Shown in pieces: positions 24,835 through 33,012 of a stretch of DNA of 64,000 bases. This stretch comes from Paenibacillus silagei (GTDB taxonomy: Bacteria; Bacillota; Bacilli; Paenibacillales; Paenibacillaceae), in the NCBI RefSeq assembly GCF_017874735.1, contig NZ_JAGGLV010000003.1:186001-250000 (forward strand), written 5' to 3'. Under the pieces are notes generated by a model. That model was not told where the DNA came from, searched no databases, and was given only the letters and a program-made list of their open reading frames with translations. Both the position numbers and the translations under genes were made by a program. The stretch's first letter is position 1, and every line of letters begins with the position of its first letter.

Positions 24835-25779
24835 TCACAGCTCAGTATACTGCTTAACCACTTGATCCAGGTAGGACTCAACCGCAGGTGTCTTCTTATC
24901 CCCGGCAGCATCGAGCAGCGTTACCAGCTTGGGCAGAATATTTAGCACCTTGTTGTCACCCGGGCCCTCCATCAGGACGTGGTCGTAGGCCCGGCGCAGC
25001 TCAGGGTCGAGTTCATTCGTGTCGTAATCGTAGGCTGGGGTGTTATCCGAGCCGAGCAGTACTAGTCGAACCGTATAGGACATTTCATTGCGGATGGCCG
25101 CCGTCCGGTTCGACTTCGGATAATCCTGAACATAATCACTCATGATAGCCGCTCTGCCGATCAGCTCATCCCAAGTGATCACGATACCTGCATCGAAGGT
25201 GGAAGGCTTGTTGCTCTCCGTTGCCATGATATCAATATACGCGGCGATATCCTTGCTGACATAGGGCTTGAAGACCTTGAAGCCTTCATAATGCATAACC
25301 GCATAATACATGCCTTCGCTGGTCTCCAGCTTATAGCCTTTATCCCAAATCTCTTCCATCAGCTTGCGGACCGCAGGCGCTTTAACCCGCTTCAGGATCT
25401 CCGTATAGGTCATATCGTTGTTAATTTCGGCATCCATTAGTGCCCTTTGCACAGAATCTGTATATAGCTTCTCAGAGAACTGCTCAAGCCCAGCCTTCTG
25501 GGCATTCTCCAATTGAAGGGTCATTACCGTGCCGTACCAGGAACCAACTTTGGAGATATGATTCATAAGATATTTGCGTGCTTGCGCGAGGCTTGCGGGA
25601 TTGCTGGCATATTTGCGGAACTGGTTGTAGACCGTCTGGGCATCAGCTGTGGATGCCGACGCTGCAGCTACGGGCTGTCCACCAACGCCTGCAAACACTG
25701 TGCCGCCTGCCAGAGTCAGAGCTGTACCGAGCAGCACCGCTCTTGCTGTTTTTGCTAAGGTTTCTGGTAATGTTCTCAT
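24835..25779 (-). CDS. Secreted protein of unknown function
   Basis: A 314-residue product with an N-terminal signal peptide (hydrophobic core AVLLGTALTLAGGTVFAG, likely cleavage after AAASA near residue 40). The mature part is mainly alpha-helical and charged; it has no cysteine or catalytic motif that I recognise. AGGAGGT lies seven bases before the ATG. The gene is alone on the minus strand and its promoter contains a perfect dyad. The function is unknown; it could be an envelope-associated helical protein. Confidence 0.75.
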   Translation of the reverse strand: MRTLPETLAKTARAVLLGTALTLAGGTVFAGVGGQPVAAASASTADAQTVYNQFRKYASNPASLAQARKYLMNHISKVGSWYGTVMTLQLENAQKAGLEQFSEKLYTDSVQRALMDAEINNDMTYTEILKRVKAPAVRKLMEEIWDKGYKLETSEGMYYAVMHYEGFKVFKPYVSKDIAAYIDIMATESNKPSTFDAGIVITWDELIGRAAIMSDYVQDYPKSNRTAAIRNEMSYTVRLVLLGSDNTPAYDYDTNELDPELRRAYDHVLMEGPGDNKVLNILPKLVTLLDAAGDKKTPAVESYLDQVVKQYTEL

Positions 25780-25817
25780 TATGTACCTCCTGTGGGATAA
25801 GATGCTTTCTGCAACGC

Positions 25818-25850
25818 CTATATAAATTGAACTTAAGGATTTAAGTTAAG
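25818..25850 (-). promoter_or_regulatory. Promoter with embedded operator for the secreted-protein gene
   Basis: On the minus strand a -35-like TTAACT is followed after 17-19 bases by TTTATATA. The spacer holds a perfect inverted repeat AACTTAA-N4-TTAAGTT (25830-25847). A repressor at this site would block the polymerase. The promoter match is moderate; the dyad is certain. Confidence 0.5.
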
Positions 25851-25856
25851 GGAAAA

Positions 25857-26026
25857 GTGGCGGAGGGGAATTTTGGAACTGGAGGAGCGGTAGCGACCGC
25901 CTGAAAGCTTTCCGTAGGAAAGCTCGCTATCTACAGCATCAGCAGTCTGCGGATTTCTACCGTTAAAAACGGATAAATCATGAAATCTGCTGACAACAGC
26001 GGCCGGAAGTCCAAAACTTCTCTGGA
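25857..26026 (+). repeat. Dispersed structured repeat element, copy B (with extra hairpin)
   Basis: This copy shares GGAACTGGAGGAGCGGTAGC, GGATTTCTAC and AACAGCGGCCGGAAGTCC with the copy at 59.5 kb. After GCGACCGCC it carries about 42 extra bases with their own perfect hairpin (AGCTTTCC-GTA-GGAAAGCT). The main arms also changed together: TCAGCA plus GATTTC can pair with GAAATCTGCTGA. It lies upstream of, and in the same direction as, the HAD phosphatase gene. Confidence 0.8.
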
Positions 26027-26193
26027 GTCACGGCACATCCCAAAACATAAAAGCCATTAGTTCAATCTATCCTATTTATTTGGACAGATCCGGAATGGAT
26101 GAATCGGGCGACTCATATGAAATAACGCTTGACTTGGAACGCATTTCATAACCTATAGTTCAGTGGAAGACTAGACAAAGGGGAGAAGAGGAC

Positions 26194-27045
26194 ATGAATC
26201 AAACTAGCAGAAAGATTGTTTTCATCGATATTGACGGAACGCTTCTTATGGAGAATGGAATAGTTCCGGAATCGGCAGTGCAGGCATGCCAGCAGGCACG
26301 GAAGAACGGGCATTTGCTGTACCTGTGCACCGGACGCTCCAAGGCTGAAATCTATGATTATATCTGGGAGATCGGGTTCGACGGGTTGATTGGAGCGGCC
26401 GGCGGATATGTGGAGAGCGGTGGCGAAATGCTTTATCATAAAAAAGTGACCCCGGAGGATGCGAAGCATTTGATCGATTATTTTAACGCGAACGGGGTCG
26501 ATTTCATTCTGGAATCCAATACGGCGCTTCACGGCAGCCGCCATTTACAACCGCATCTGGAACGCAGAATCTATGGCGACTTGCTGAATGACCCCGAGGC
26601 TCAGGAGAGAAAACGGCAGTCACCCCATCCCTATATTGCAACACTAACTTATGGGGACGAGGAGTTATATCTGGATGACGTTAATAAGATATGCTTCTTG
26701 GAGAGCAGCCTGCCCTTTGATCAGATTCAGAAGGAGTTACAGGATCGCTTCACGGCAATTCAGTGCTCCATCCCGATCTTCGGGGAGAACAGCGGGGAGC
26801 TGATGATGCCTGGTGTTCATAAGGCTGCGGCTATTGCCGATGTCCTGCAGCATTTGAATATCCCCCTGGAGGACAGTATGGCGATTGGCGACGGACTTAA
26901 CGATCTGGAGATGCTGGGATATGTCCAGGTGGGGATTGCCATGGGCAATGCCCGCGAGCAGCTCAAAGCAATTGCCGATGATATCACAGATTCTATTGAG
27001 AATGATGGACTGTATAATTGCTTCCTGAAGCACGGACTGATCTGA
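26194..27045 (+). CDS. HAD-superfamily (Cof-type) phosphatase
   Basis: A 283-residue HAD-IIB hydrolase with motif I FIDIDGTLL (nucleophile and acid aspartates), motif II threonine in LCTGRS, and motif IV GDGLNDLEML; the cap domain between them is of the Cof type. Such enzymes dephosphorylate sugar phosphates, FMN or nucleotides in the cytoplasm. AAAGGGGAGAAGAGG precedes the ATG. A TTGACT/TATAGT pair with an unusually long 19-base spacer lies at 26128-26158. The gene is monocistronic, with the ABC-F leader beginning right after it. Confidence 0.88.
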   Translation: MNQTSRKIVFIDIDGTLLMENGIVPESAVQACQQARKNGHLLYLCTGRSKAEIYDYIWEIGFDGLIGAAGGYVESGGEMLYHKKVTPEDAKHLIDYFNANGVDFILESNTALHGSRHLQPHLERRIYGDLLNDPEAQERKRQSPHPYIATLTYGDEELYLDDVNKICFLESSLPFDQIQKELQDRFTAIQCSIPIFGENSGELMMPGVHKAAAIADVLQHLNIPLEDSMAIGDGLNDLEMLGYVQVGIAMGNAREQLKAIADDITDSIENDGLYNCFLKHGLI

Positions 27046-27053
27046 CTAACGGG

Positions 27054-27082
27054 TTGATCTCCGGGAAGACTCGTGTTAAAAT
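27054..27082 (+). promoter_or_regulatory. Sigma-A promoter of the ABC-F gene leader
   Basis: TTGATC (27054-27059) and TAAAAT (27077-27082) are exactly 17 bases apart. Transcription would start near 27089 and yield a leader of about 255 nt before the ABC-F start codon. Confidence 0.75.
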
Positions 27083-27116
27083 GCACTTAATTAAGCGATT
27101 GGAGTTGAAGAGTATC

Positions 27117-27137
27117 GTGCGGACATTTCTTGCGTAA
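27117..27137 (+). CDS. Possible leader peptide MRTFLA of the ABC-F gene
   Basis: GTG CGG ACA TTT CTT GCG TAA reads M-R-T-F-L-A. GGAG stands 12 bases before it, within the predicted leader transcript. Short upstream peptides are a hallmark of antibiotic-induced ABC-F and erm genes, where a stalled ribosome changes leader folding. The assignment rests on position and the nearby terminator; the spacing to the ribosome site is long. Confidence 0.4.
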   Translation: MRTFLA

Positions 27138-27284
27138 TGTGACCAATAAACAAGCGTTATTTGTGGCGCGCAATTTATGGTTGATATGCAGGAAGGGTCT
27201 GCCTCTTTTCACTCTGGTCCAAATATCCTTATTCAAGTCCGCCTGGAGATAGTGTCCGGGTATGGGATTTGCTGTGTTTATTTG

Positions 27285-27322
27285 AGCTGCTGGAGGAGAA
27301 CCTTCTTGCAGCTTTTATTTTT
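27285..27322 (+). terminator. Attenuator-like terminator ahead of the ABC-F gene
   Basis: Arms AGCTGC (27285-27290) and GCAGCT (27308-27313), extended by AGGAG/CTTCT with one G-T pair, are followed by TTTTATTTTT. It ends 22 bases before the coding start and downstream of the promoter and the small leader frame, so it would stop transcription before the gene unless an antiterminator fold forms. Confidence 0.65.
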
Positions 27323-27344
27323 GTAAATACAGGAGGATACGTGT

Positions 27345-28826
27345 ATGTCTTTGATTAATGTGAGCAAGCTGACTTTTGCCTATGAGGGCACTTACGAACA
27401 TATTTTTGAGAATGTGAGCTTTCAGCTGGATACAGATTGGAAATTGGGCTTCACCGGACGCAACGGCCGCGGCAAAACAACCTTCCTGAACCTGCTGCTT
27501 GGCAAATATGAGTACAGCGGGACGATATCCGCGCAGGTGGGCTTCGAGTATTTCCCGTTTGCGGTGGCTGACCCTGCGGCTCTGACCATGGATGTCATGC
27601 AGGAGATCGACCCGGAGATGGAGCACTGGAAGCTCATGCGCGAGCTGTCGCTGCTGCGGGTGTCCGAAGATACGCTCTACCGGCCGTTTGAATCGCTGTC
27701 GAACGGGGAGCAGACGAAGGTGCTGCTGGCCGCTCTGTTCGTGCGCGAGAACCAGTTCCTGCTCATAGACGAGCCGACGAACCATCTGGATGCGAAGGGC
27801 CGGAAGCTGGTCAGTGACTATCTGCGTACGAAGAGCGGGTATATTCTGGTGTCGCATGACCGTGCTTTTCTCGATAACTGTGTGGACCATATCTTGTCGA
27901 TTAACAAGACCAATATTGAGATCCAGAAGGGCAACTTCAGCAGCTGGTGGGAGAATAAGTCCAGACAGGATCAGTTCGAGCTGGCGGAGGATGAGAAGCT
28001 GCGGAAGGACATCAAGCGCTTGTCGGACTCTGCCAAAAGAACGGGCGGCTGGGCGCATGAAGTCGAGAAATCTAAGAATGGCACCCGGAGCTCCGGCAAC
28101 AAATTGGATAAAGGCTACGTCGGCCACAAGGCCGCCAAGATGATGAAGCGCTCCAAGTCGATTCAGCAGCGGCAGGAATCCGCCATCGCGGAGAAGTCGA
28201 AGCTGCTGCGTAATCTGGAGAGCGCGGACAGTCTGAAGATTGCACAGCTTCCTTATCATAAGCAGCAATTGGTGGAGCTGGAGGATCTGTCGATCCGCTA
28301 TGACGACAAAACGGTATGCTCCGGTGTTAGCTTCGCTCTGGAACAGGGGGACCGGATCTCCCTCTCCGGCAGCAACGGCTCAGGCAAATCAAGCATTCTG
28401 AAGCTGATCTGCGGGGAGGACATAAACTATACCGGCCACTTCGCACGGGACAGCCAGTTGTCTATCTCTTATGTATCCCAGGATACTTCGCAGCTCAAGG
28501 GCAGCCTGAGTGAATATGCGAGAGAGCAGGGGATCGACGAGAGCCTGTTCAAGTCGATTCTGCGGAAGCTCGATTTCTCGCGGCTGCAATTCGAGAAGGA
28601 TATGTCCACGTACAGCGGCGGGCAAAAGAAAAAGGTGCTGATTGCCGCCAGCCTCAGTGAGCAGGTGCATCTGCACATCTGGGATGAGCCTCTGAACTTC
28701 ATCGATGTCATCTCCCGGATGCAGATCGAGGAGCTGCTGCTGGAATATACACCGACGATCCTGTTCGTGGAGCATGACCGCGAATTCTGCGCGAATATTG
28801 CAACTAAGCAGGTTGTACTCGACTAA
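27345..28826 (+). CDS. ABC-F ribosome-protection ATPase, Lsa type
   Basis: A 493-residue protein with two ATPase domains and no membrane segment. First half: Walker A GRNGRGKT (38-45), signature LSNGEQ, Walker B LLIDEPTNHLD. Second half: Walker A GSNGSGKS, signature YSGGQ, Walker B HIWDEPLNFID. The linker contains GGWAHEVEKSKNGTR and GYVGHKAAKMMKRSK, which are hallmarks of the Lsa/Vga branch. These factors bind the ribosomal E site and dislodge lincosamides, streptogramin A and pleuromutilins. Both catalytic glutamates are intact. The leader with terminator suggests drug-dependent induction. It ends seven bases from a convergent gene. Confidence 0.9.
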   Translation: MSLINVSKLTFAYEGTYEHIFENVSFQLDTDWKLGFTGRNGRGKTTFLNLLLGKYEYSGTISAQVGFEYFPFAVADPAALTMDVMQEIDPEMEHWKLMRELSLLRVSEDTLYRPFESLSNGEQTKVLLAALFVRENQFLLIDEPTNHLDAKGRKLVSDYLRTKSGYILVSHDRAFLDNCVDHILSINKTNIEIQKGNFSSWWENKSRQDQFELAEDEKLRKDIKRLSDSAKRTGGWAHEVEKSKNGTRSSGNKLDKGYVGHKAAKMMKRSKSIQQRQESAIAEKSKLLRNLESADSLKIAQLPYHKQQLVELEDLSIRYDDKTVCSGVSFALEQGDRISLSGSNGSGKSSILKLICGEDINYTGHFARDSQLSISYVSQDTSQLKGSLSEYAREQGIDESLFKSILRKLDFSRLQFEKDMSTYSGGQKKKVLIAASLSEQVHLHIWDEPLNFIDVISRMQIEELLLEYTPTILFVEHDREFCANIATKQVVLD

Positions 28827-28833
28827 GCAGGTA

Positions 28834-29751
28834 TCAAATCTGTACCGGAAGCTCAAATTGTTCCTTCAACCGCTTGATGTCGGCCCGCGGGGGAGCGCCA
28901 AACATACGGGAATATTCCCGGCTGAACTGTGAGGCGCTCTCATAGCCGACCCGGAAGGCAACATCGGCTGCATCTGCAGACTCGGCTAATAGCAGGCGGC
29001 GAGCCTCCTGCAGGCGCAGCTGCTTCTGGAACTGGATCGGGCTCATAGCCGTAACTTCCTTGAAGTTGCGGTGGAATGCGGAGACGCTCATATTGGCGAT
29101 ATCGGCCAGCTCGTCGATCCGCAGAGCCTGTTCGCTATGGCTGACAATCTGCTCAATTGCTTCCCTGATCCGGTAAGTGCTGCTGCCTTCCATGGCAATC
29201 TGGGCCAGCGTTACTCCATATGGTCCCTGCAGCAGTTTATACAGAATTTCCTTAGTATATAGAGGGGCAAGGAACGGGATGTCTTTGGGAGTATTGAGCA
29301 ACCGCGCCAGACGGTGAAGCGCATCCAGCAGATCCGTGTCGATGTGTCCGACGAATAAGGCACGCCGGGCATTCTCCCGGGGGAGAATCTGCAGCTGCGA
29401 TTCATGGAGGACCTCCAGAATCTGGTTTTGCGTGAATTCCATTTTGAAGCTTAAATAGGGAACCTCCGGGGACGCCTTAATCACTTGTCCCACTACCGGC
29501 AAATTCATTGAAGCCACCAGGAAATCAGAAGAGGTATATACAAAATGCTCCTGAGCCAGCATAATCTCCTTCACGCCTTGGGTAATGAAGCAGAAACACG
29601 GGTTATACACCCGGTAAGCAGGCTCACTCGCCTGGGAGTAACGGATGAATTGCAGTGCAGGCACGGCCGTTTCATGAGCGCCGTCCCGGCCGGTATGCCG
29701 CTCAATCAGCCGGCACAGCTCAAGCTTTTGCGTTGCGATAGCTTCAGTCAC
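28834..29751 (-). CDS. AraC-family regulator with AraC_N (YqhC-like) domain
   Basis: The 305-residue regulator has an N-terminal cupin-like AraC_N domain (QGVKEIMLAQEHFVY and LPVVGQVIKASPEVPYLS) and a C-terminal double helix-turn-helix (IDELADIANMSVSAFHRNFK then VAFRVGYESASQFSREY). The start is GTG, preceded by AAGGAGG at seven bases. It is divergent from an aldo/keto reductase gene, an arrangement known for YqhC, which activates aldehyde-reductase genes when reactive aldehydes are present. Regulation of that neighbour is the likely role. Confidence 0.9.
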   Translation of the reverse strand: MTEAIATQKLELCRLIERHTGRDGAHETAVPALQFIRYSQASEPAYRVYNPCFCFITQGVKEIMLAQEHFVYTSSDFLVASMNLPVVGQVIKASPEVPYLSFKMEFTQNQILEVLHESQLQILPRENARRALFVGHIDTDLLDALHRLARLLNTPKDIPFLAPLYTKEILYKLLQGPYGVTLAQIAMEGSSTYRIREAIEQIVSHSEQALRIDELADIANMSVSAFHRNFKEVTAMSPIQFQKQLRLQEARRLLLAESADAADVAFRVGYESASQFSREYSRMFGAPPRADIKRLKEQFELPVQI

Positions 29752-29872
29752 TTGAGAGCCTCCTTAGGTTCATATGGTTTCATTATAGGGCATATCCGGC
29801 GGGAGTGTTAATGAGAACGGTAGGATTAGGCAATCATTCGCGACTATTGTGATAACGCTAATCCATTATCTG

Positions 29873-29901
29873 TTGCACAATAAGAGAGACTGATATATAC
29901 A
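29873..29901 (+). promoter_or_regulatory. Candidate promoter of the aldo/keto reductase gene
   Basis: TTGCAC (29873-29878), a 17-base spacer and TATACA (29896-29901), about 30 bases before the start codon and within the AraC-regulator divergent region. Confidence 0.5.
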
Positions 29902-29930
29902 CTATTCTCAGGAAAGCAGGGAACAAGCGA

Positions 29931-30911
29931 ATGGAATATACAAAAATGGGCAACACCGGCCTTGATGTCTCCAGACTGTGCCTGGGCTGTATGAGCTTTG
30001 GCGATGCCAAGCGCTGGGTGCACCCTTGGGTGCTGGATGAAGAGCAGAGCCGGACGATGATCCGTACCGCACTGGACCTGGGCATTAATTTCTTCGATAC
30101 GGCCAATGTCTATTCTGACGGCACGAGTGAAGAAATGCTCGGACGGGCTTTGAAGGACATGACTGCCAGGGATGAGGTGGTGATTGCGACCAAAGTATTC
30201 TTCCCTATGCGAACCGGACCGAACGGCGGGGGCTTGTCCCGCAAAGCGATTATGAGCGAGATCGACCACAGCCTGAAGCGGCTGGGAACTGATTACGTTG
30301 ATCTGTACCAGATTCACCGCTGGGATTATACTACGCCGATTGAAGAAACGATGGAAGCCCTGCATGATGTGGTGAAGGCGGGAAAAGCCCGCTACATTGG
30401 CGCTTCCGCCATGTATGCCTGGCAGTTCCAGAAGGCGCTGCATGTTGCTGATATGAACGGCTGGACCCGGTTCGTCTCCATGCAGAACCATCTGAATCTC
30501 ATCTATCGTGAAGAGGAACGTGAGATGCTCCCGCTCTGTAAGGAAGAGGGCATTGCGGTCATCCCCTACAGCCCCTTGGCTTCTGGCCGGCTAACCCGGG
30601 ACTGGGCGGAATCTACGCTGCGCTCGGAAACGGATCAGGTACAGAGATCCAAATACGATGCTACAGCCGATAAGGACCGCCTGATTGTCGAGCAGGTAGC
30701 TGCCATTGCGGCAGAGCGCGGAGTTCCGCGCATCCATGTTGCACTGGCCTGGCTGCTGCAGAAACAGCCGGTCACTGCGCCGATTATCGGGGCGACGAAG
30801 CTGTCGCATATTACCGATGCGGTGGGAGCGTTATCCCTTCAGCTGACAGCTGAAGAGATTGCCCGGCTGGAAGACCACTACGTGCCGCATGCTATCGTTG
30901 GAGCGCTTTAA
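29931..30911 (+). CDS. Aldo/keto reductase
   Basis: A 326-residue (alpha/beta)8 NADPH reductase with the catalytic tetrad visible: D and Y in FFDTANVYSDG, K in IATKVFFP and H in LYQIHRWD. The C-terminal cofactor segment APIIGATKLSHI is typical. The long insert after the fourth strand fits the AKR subgroup near yeast YPR127-type and bacterial YhdN-like enzymes, which reduce a range of aldehydes and ketones. It is divergent from an AraC_N regulator, suggesting aldehyde-stress induction. AGGAAAGCAGGGAA precedes the ATG. Confidence 0.9.
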   Translation: MEYTKMGNTGLDVSRLCLGCMSFGDAKRWVHPWVLDEEQSRTMIRTALDLGINFFDTANVYSDGTSEEMLGRALKDMTARDEVVIATKVFFPMRTGPNGGGLSRKAIMSEIDHSLKRLGTDYVDLYQIHRWDYTTPIEETMEALHDVVKAGKARYIGASAMYAWQFQKALHVADMNGWTRFVSMQNHLNLIYREEEREMLPLCKEEGIAVIPYSPLASGRLTRDWAESTLRSETDQVQRSKYDATADKDRLIVEQVAAIAAERGVPRIHVALAWLLQKQPVTAPIIGATKLSHITDAVGALSLQLTAEEIARLEDHYVPHAIVGAL

Positions 30912-30954
30912 AAATTTCCATTCAGTAGACAACGGAATCAGCTCCATCCATTGA

Positions 30955-30987
30955 GCGCGTGCCGGTATGATCCGGCATGCGCTTTTT
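30955..30987 (+). terminator. Terminator after the aldo/keto reductase gene
   Basis: Arms GCGCGTGCCGG and CCGGCATGCGC (one G-T pair) around a six-base loop, then five Ts. Confidence 0.9.
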
Positions 30988-31044
30988 GCTGCACCGACAC
31001 ACCTGCCTGCCATACCCGCCCGTATCCCTTAAACCTACCTCTGT

Positions 31045-31058
31045 TGGTAAGCGCTTCA
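31045..31058 (+). promoter_or_regulatory. Possible LacI/CcpA-type operator before the sugar importer
   Basis: GGTAAGCGCTTCAC has the AAGCGCTT core of LacI-family and cre sites, about 95 bases upstream of the permease gene, but deviates from the cre consensus at four outer positions. A weak candidate. Confidence 0.3.
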
Positions 31059-31151
31059 CAAGATCAAATCAGAACGATAGATATCCAACCGCTGTTATAT
31101 AGGCGCGGGTGGCAGTTCCTTTTATGATAGAAGTATCAAGGGGGGAGACCA

Positions 31152-32045
31152 TTGTTCAACAAAATCTACAAATACCGCTGGCAATATCTGATGATCCTGC
31201 CCGGAGTAGTCCTGCTGTTTCTGTTCAGCTATATCCCCATGGCCGGCATTCAGGTTGCCTTCAAGGATTTTCAGATTGGTACTTCGATCTGGGACAGCAC
31301 ATGGGCAGGCTTGGATAACTTCACATTCCTGGAAGACCCGCAGTTCCTGACCGTGGTCCAGAATACGCTGTACATTTCGGTGCTGAAGTTCATCTGCGGC
31401 TTCCCCGCCCCGATTCTGCTGGCGCTCCTGATCAATGAAGTGACCCGGCCGGCATTCAAGCGTTTCGTCCAGTCGGTCAGCTATCTGCCGCATTTCTTCT
31501 CCTGGATCGTGGTTGCTTATATTCTGCAATCCTTCCTCACGCTGGACGGCGGGCTGGTCAATCAATTCATCGGGCAGGCGGGGGGAGAACCGGTATTCTT
31601 CCTGGGCTCGGCGGAGTGGTTCCGTCCAATAGTTATCTTCAGCGGCTTATGGAAAGAGACCGGCTGGAACACCATTCTCTATCTGGCCGCCATTACAACC
31701 ATTGATCCCCAGCTGTATGAATCAGCGAAGGTGGAAGGTGCAGGCAAGCTGGCACAGATCCGCCATATCACAATTCCCGGAATACTGCCGACTATCTCCA
31801 TTGTGCTGATTCTCAGTATTCCAAGCTTAATAACAGTGGGAATGGATCAGATTTATCCGCTCATGAATTCTGCCAATCATAGCGTTGCTGATGTGCTGGA
31901 TACGTATATTCTCCGCAACGGCTTGCAGCAGGGGTACTTCGGAATGGCGACGGCAGTAGGACTATTGTCTTCGCTGATCAGCCTGATTCTGGTCGTCTCA
32001 ACCAATCAGCTGTCCAGAAAACTAAACGGGGAAGGACTGTGGTGA
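31152..32045 (+). CDS. Sugar ABC importer permease, LplB/MalF-like
   Basis: A 297-residue membrane protein opening with YKYRWQYLMILPGVVLLFLFSYIPM, typical of the LplB group, six helices, and an EAA loop YESAKVEGAGKLAQIRHITIPG for the ATPase contact. It starts at TTG 31152 behind AAGGGGGGAG. It is the first gene of an import unit for oligosaccharides. No ATPase gene lies in the cluster, as usual for this class, which borrows a shared MsmX-type ATPase. Confidence 0.9.
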   Translation: MFNKIYKYRWQYLMILPGVVLLFLFSYIPMAGIQVAFKDFQIGTSIWDSTWAGLDNFTFLEDPQFLTVVQNTLYISVLKFICGFPAPILLALLINEVTRPAFKRFVQSVSYLPHFFSWIVVAYILQSFLTLDGGLVNQFIGQAGGEPVFFLGSAEWFRPIVIFSGLWKETGWNTILYLAAITTIDPQLYESAKVEGAGKLAQIRHITIPGILPTISIVLILSIPSLITVGMDQIYPLMNSANHSVADVLDTYILRNGLQQGYFGMATAVGLLSSLISLILVVSTNQLSRKLNGEGLW

Positions 32046-32051
32046 TGGCCC

Positions 32052-32948
32052 ATGAAAGCAAGCCGTGGTGAAAAAATAGCAGAATACATCATTATTATTC
32101 TGCTATCCCTGTTATGCGTATCGGTGCTGTATCCGTTCCTCTACATGCTGGCGATTTCGCTGAATGACGGTGCGGATGCGGCCAAAGGCGGGGTCTATCT
32201 CTGGCCGCGCAGCTTCACACTGATCAATTACGAGATTGTGCTTGGCAACGAGACCATCCGGCATTCCTATCTAATTACAGTGGGCAGAACGATAATTGGG
32301 ACGGTTGGCGGGCTGCTGGTCACCTTGCTGGTGGCCTTCGGCCTCTCCTACCGGGGATTGCCGCTGCGCAGCATGATTCTCAGCTACATTCTGCTGACTA
32401 TGCTGTTCAGCGGGGGGCTCGTTCCCTTTTATATTCAGCTCAATAATCTTGGCCTGATTAATACGTTCTGGGTGTATATTCTGCCGGGACTGTTCTCCGT
32501 CTGGAACATGTTCGTCATGCTGAAATTCATTCAGGGCATCCCGGAAGCACTCATCGAGTCGGCGGAGCTGGATGGGGCAGGACCGGTCCGTATTCTATGG
32601 CAAATTATCGTACCGTTATCGAAGCCTATGCTCGCTGCGCTGGGGCTGTTCACGGCTGTGGGCCACTGGAATGACTGGTTCGCCGGGGCCTTCTTCGTCA
32701 CGAAGCAGAATTTGATTCCGGTGCAGACCTTCCTGCAGCAGCTGCTGGCGGCACAGGATCTGTCGGCCGTGCTCGGCTCCAACAATAATCAGGAGGCGCT
32801 GGCCCGGAGCTCGCAGCTTCAGAATATTACGCTGATGTCGATCAAAATGTCTGTGGTGATGGTCAGTGCACTGCCGATTCTCTGTGTGTATCCTTTCCTG
32901 CAGAAATATTTCGTCAAAGGCGTTCTCCTGGGATCAGTAAAGGGTTGA
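32052..32948 (+). CDS. Sugar ABC importer permease, LplC/YtcP-like
   Basis: The 298-residue second permease (MalG branch) has six helices, a PRSFTLINYEIVLGN region after the first helix, an EAA loop IESAELDGAGPVRILWQIIVPLS, and a C-terminal QKYFVKGVLLGSVKG tail that is characteristic of the YtcP/LplC group. Six bases separate it from the first permease. It completes the translocation channel. Confidence 0.92.
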   Translation: MKASRGEKIAEYIIIILLSLLCVSVLYPFLYMLAISLNDGADAAKGGVYLWPRSFTLINYEIVLGNETIRHSYLITVGRTIIGTVGGLLVTLLVAFGLSYRGLPLRSMILSYILLTMLFSGGLVPFYIQLNNLGLINTFWVYILPGLFSVWNMFVMLKFIQGIPEALIESAELDGAGPVRILWQIIVPLSKPMLAALGLFTAVGHWNDWFAGAFFVTKQNLIPVQTFLQQLLAAQDLSAVLGSNNNQEALARSSQLQNITLMSIKMSVVMVSALPILCVYPFLQKYFVKGVLLGSVKG

Positions 32949-33012
32949 CCTCTAAGTTTAACCGCCATAGAAGCATTATGCAGTACAATAACCATATAGG
33001 GGGAGTATTCTA

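Noticed and set aside
26128..26158. MerR-type promoter (19-base spacer) before the HAD gene
   Set aside because: TTGACT and TATAGT are 19 bases apart as in MerR-controlled promoters, but the spacer shows no dyad and no MerR gene is near.
27315..28268. A 317-codon minus-strand frame inside the ABC-F gene
   Set aside because: It is a shadow of the ABC-F coding strand, without ribosome site or recognisable motif.
31045..31058. A second strong cre site before the sugar importer
   Set aside because: Only the AAGCGCTT core fits; four outer positions differ from the consensus, so it is listed only as a weak operator candidate.
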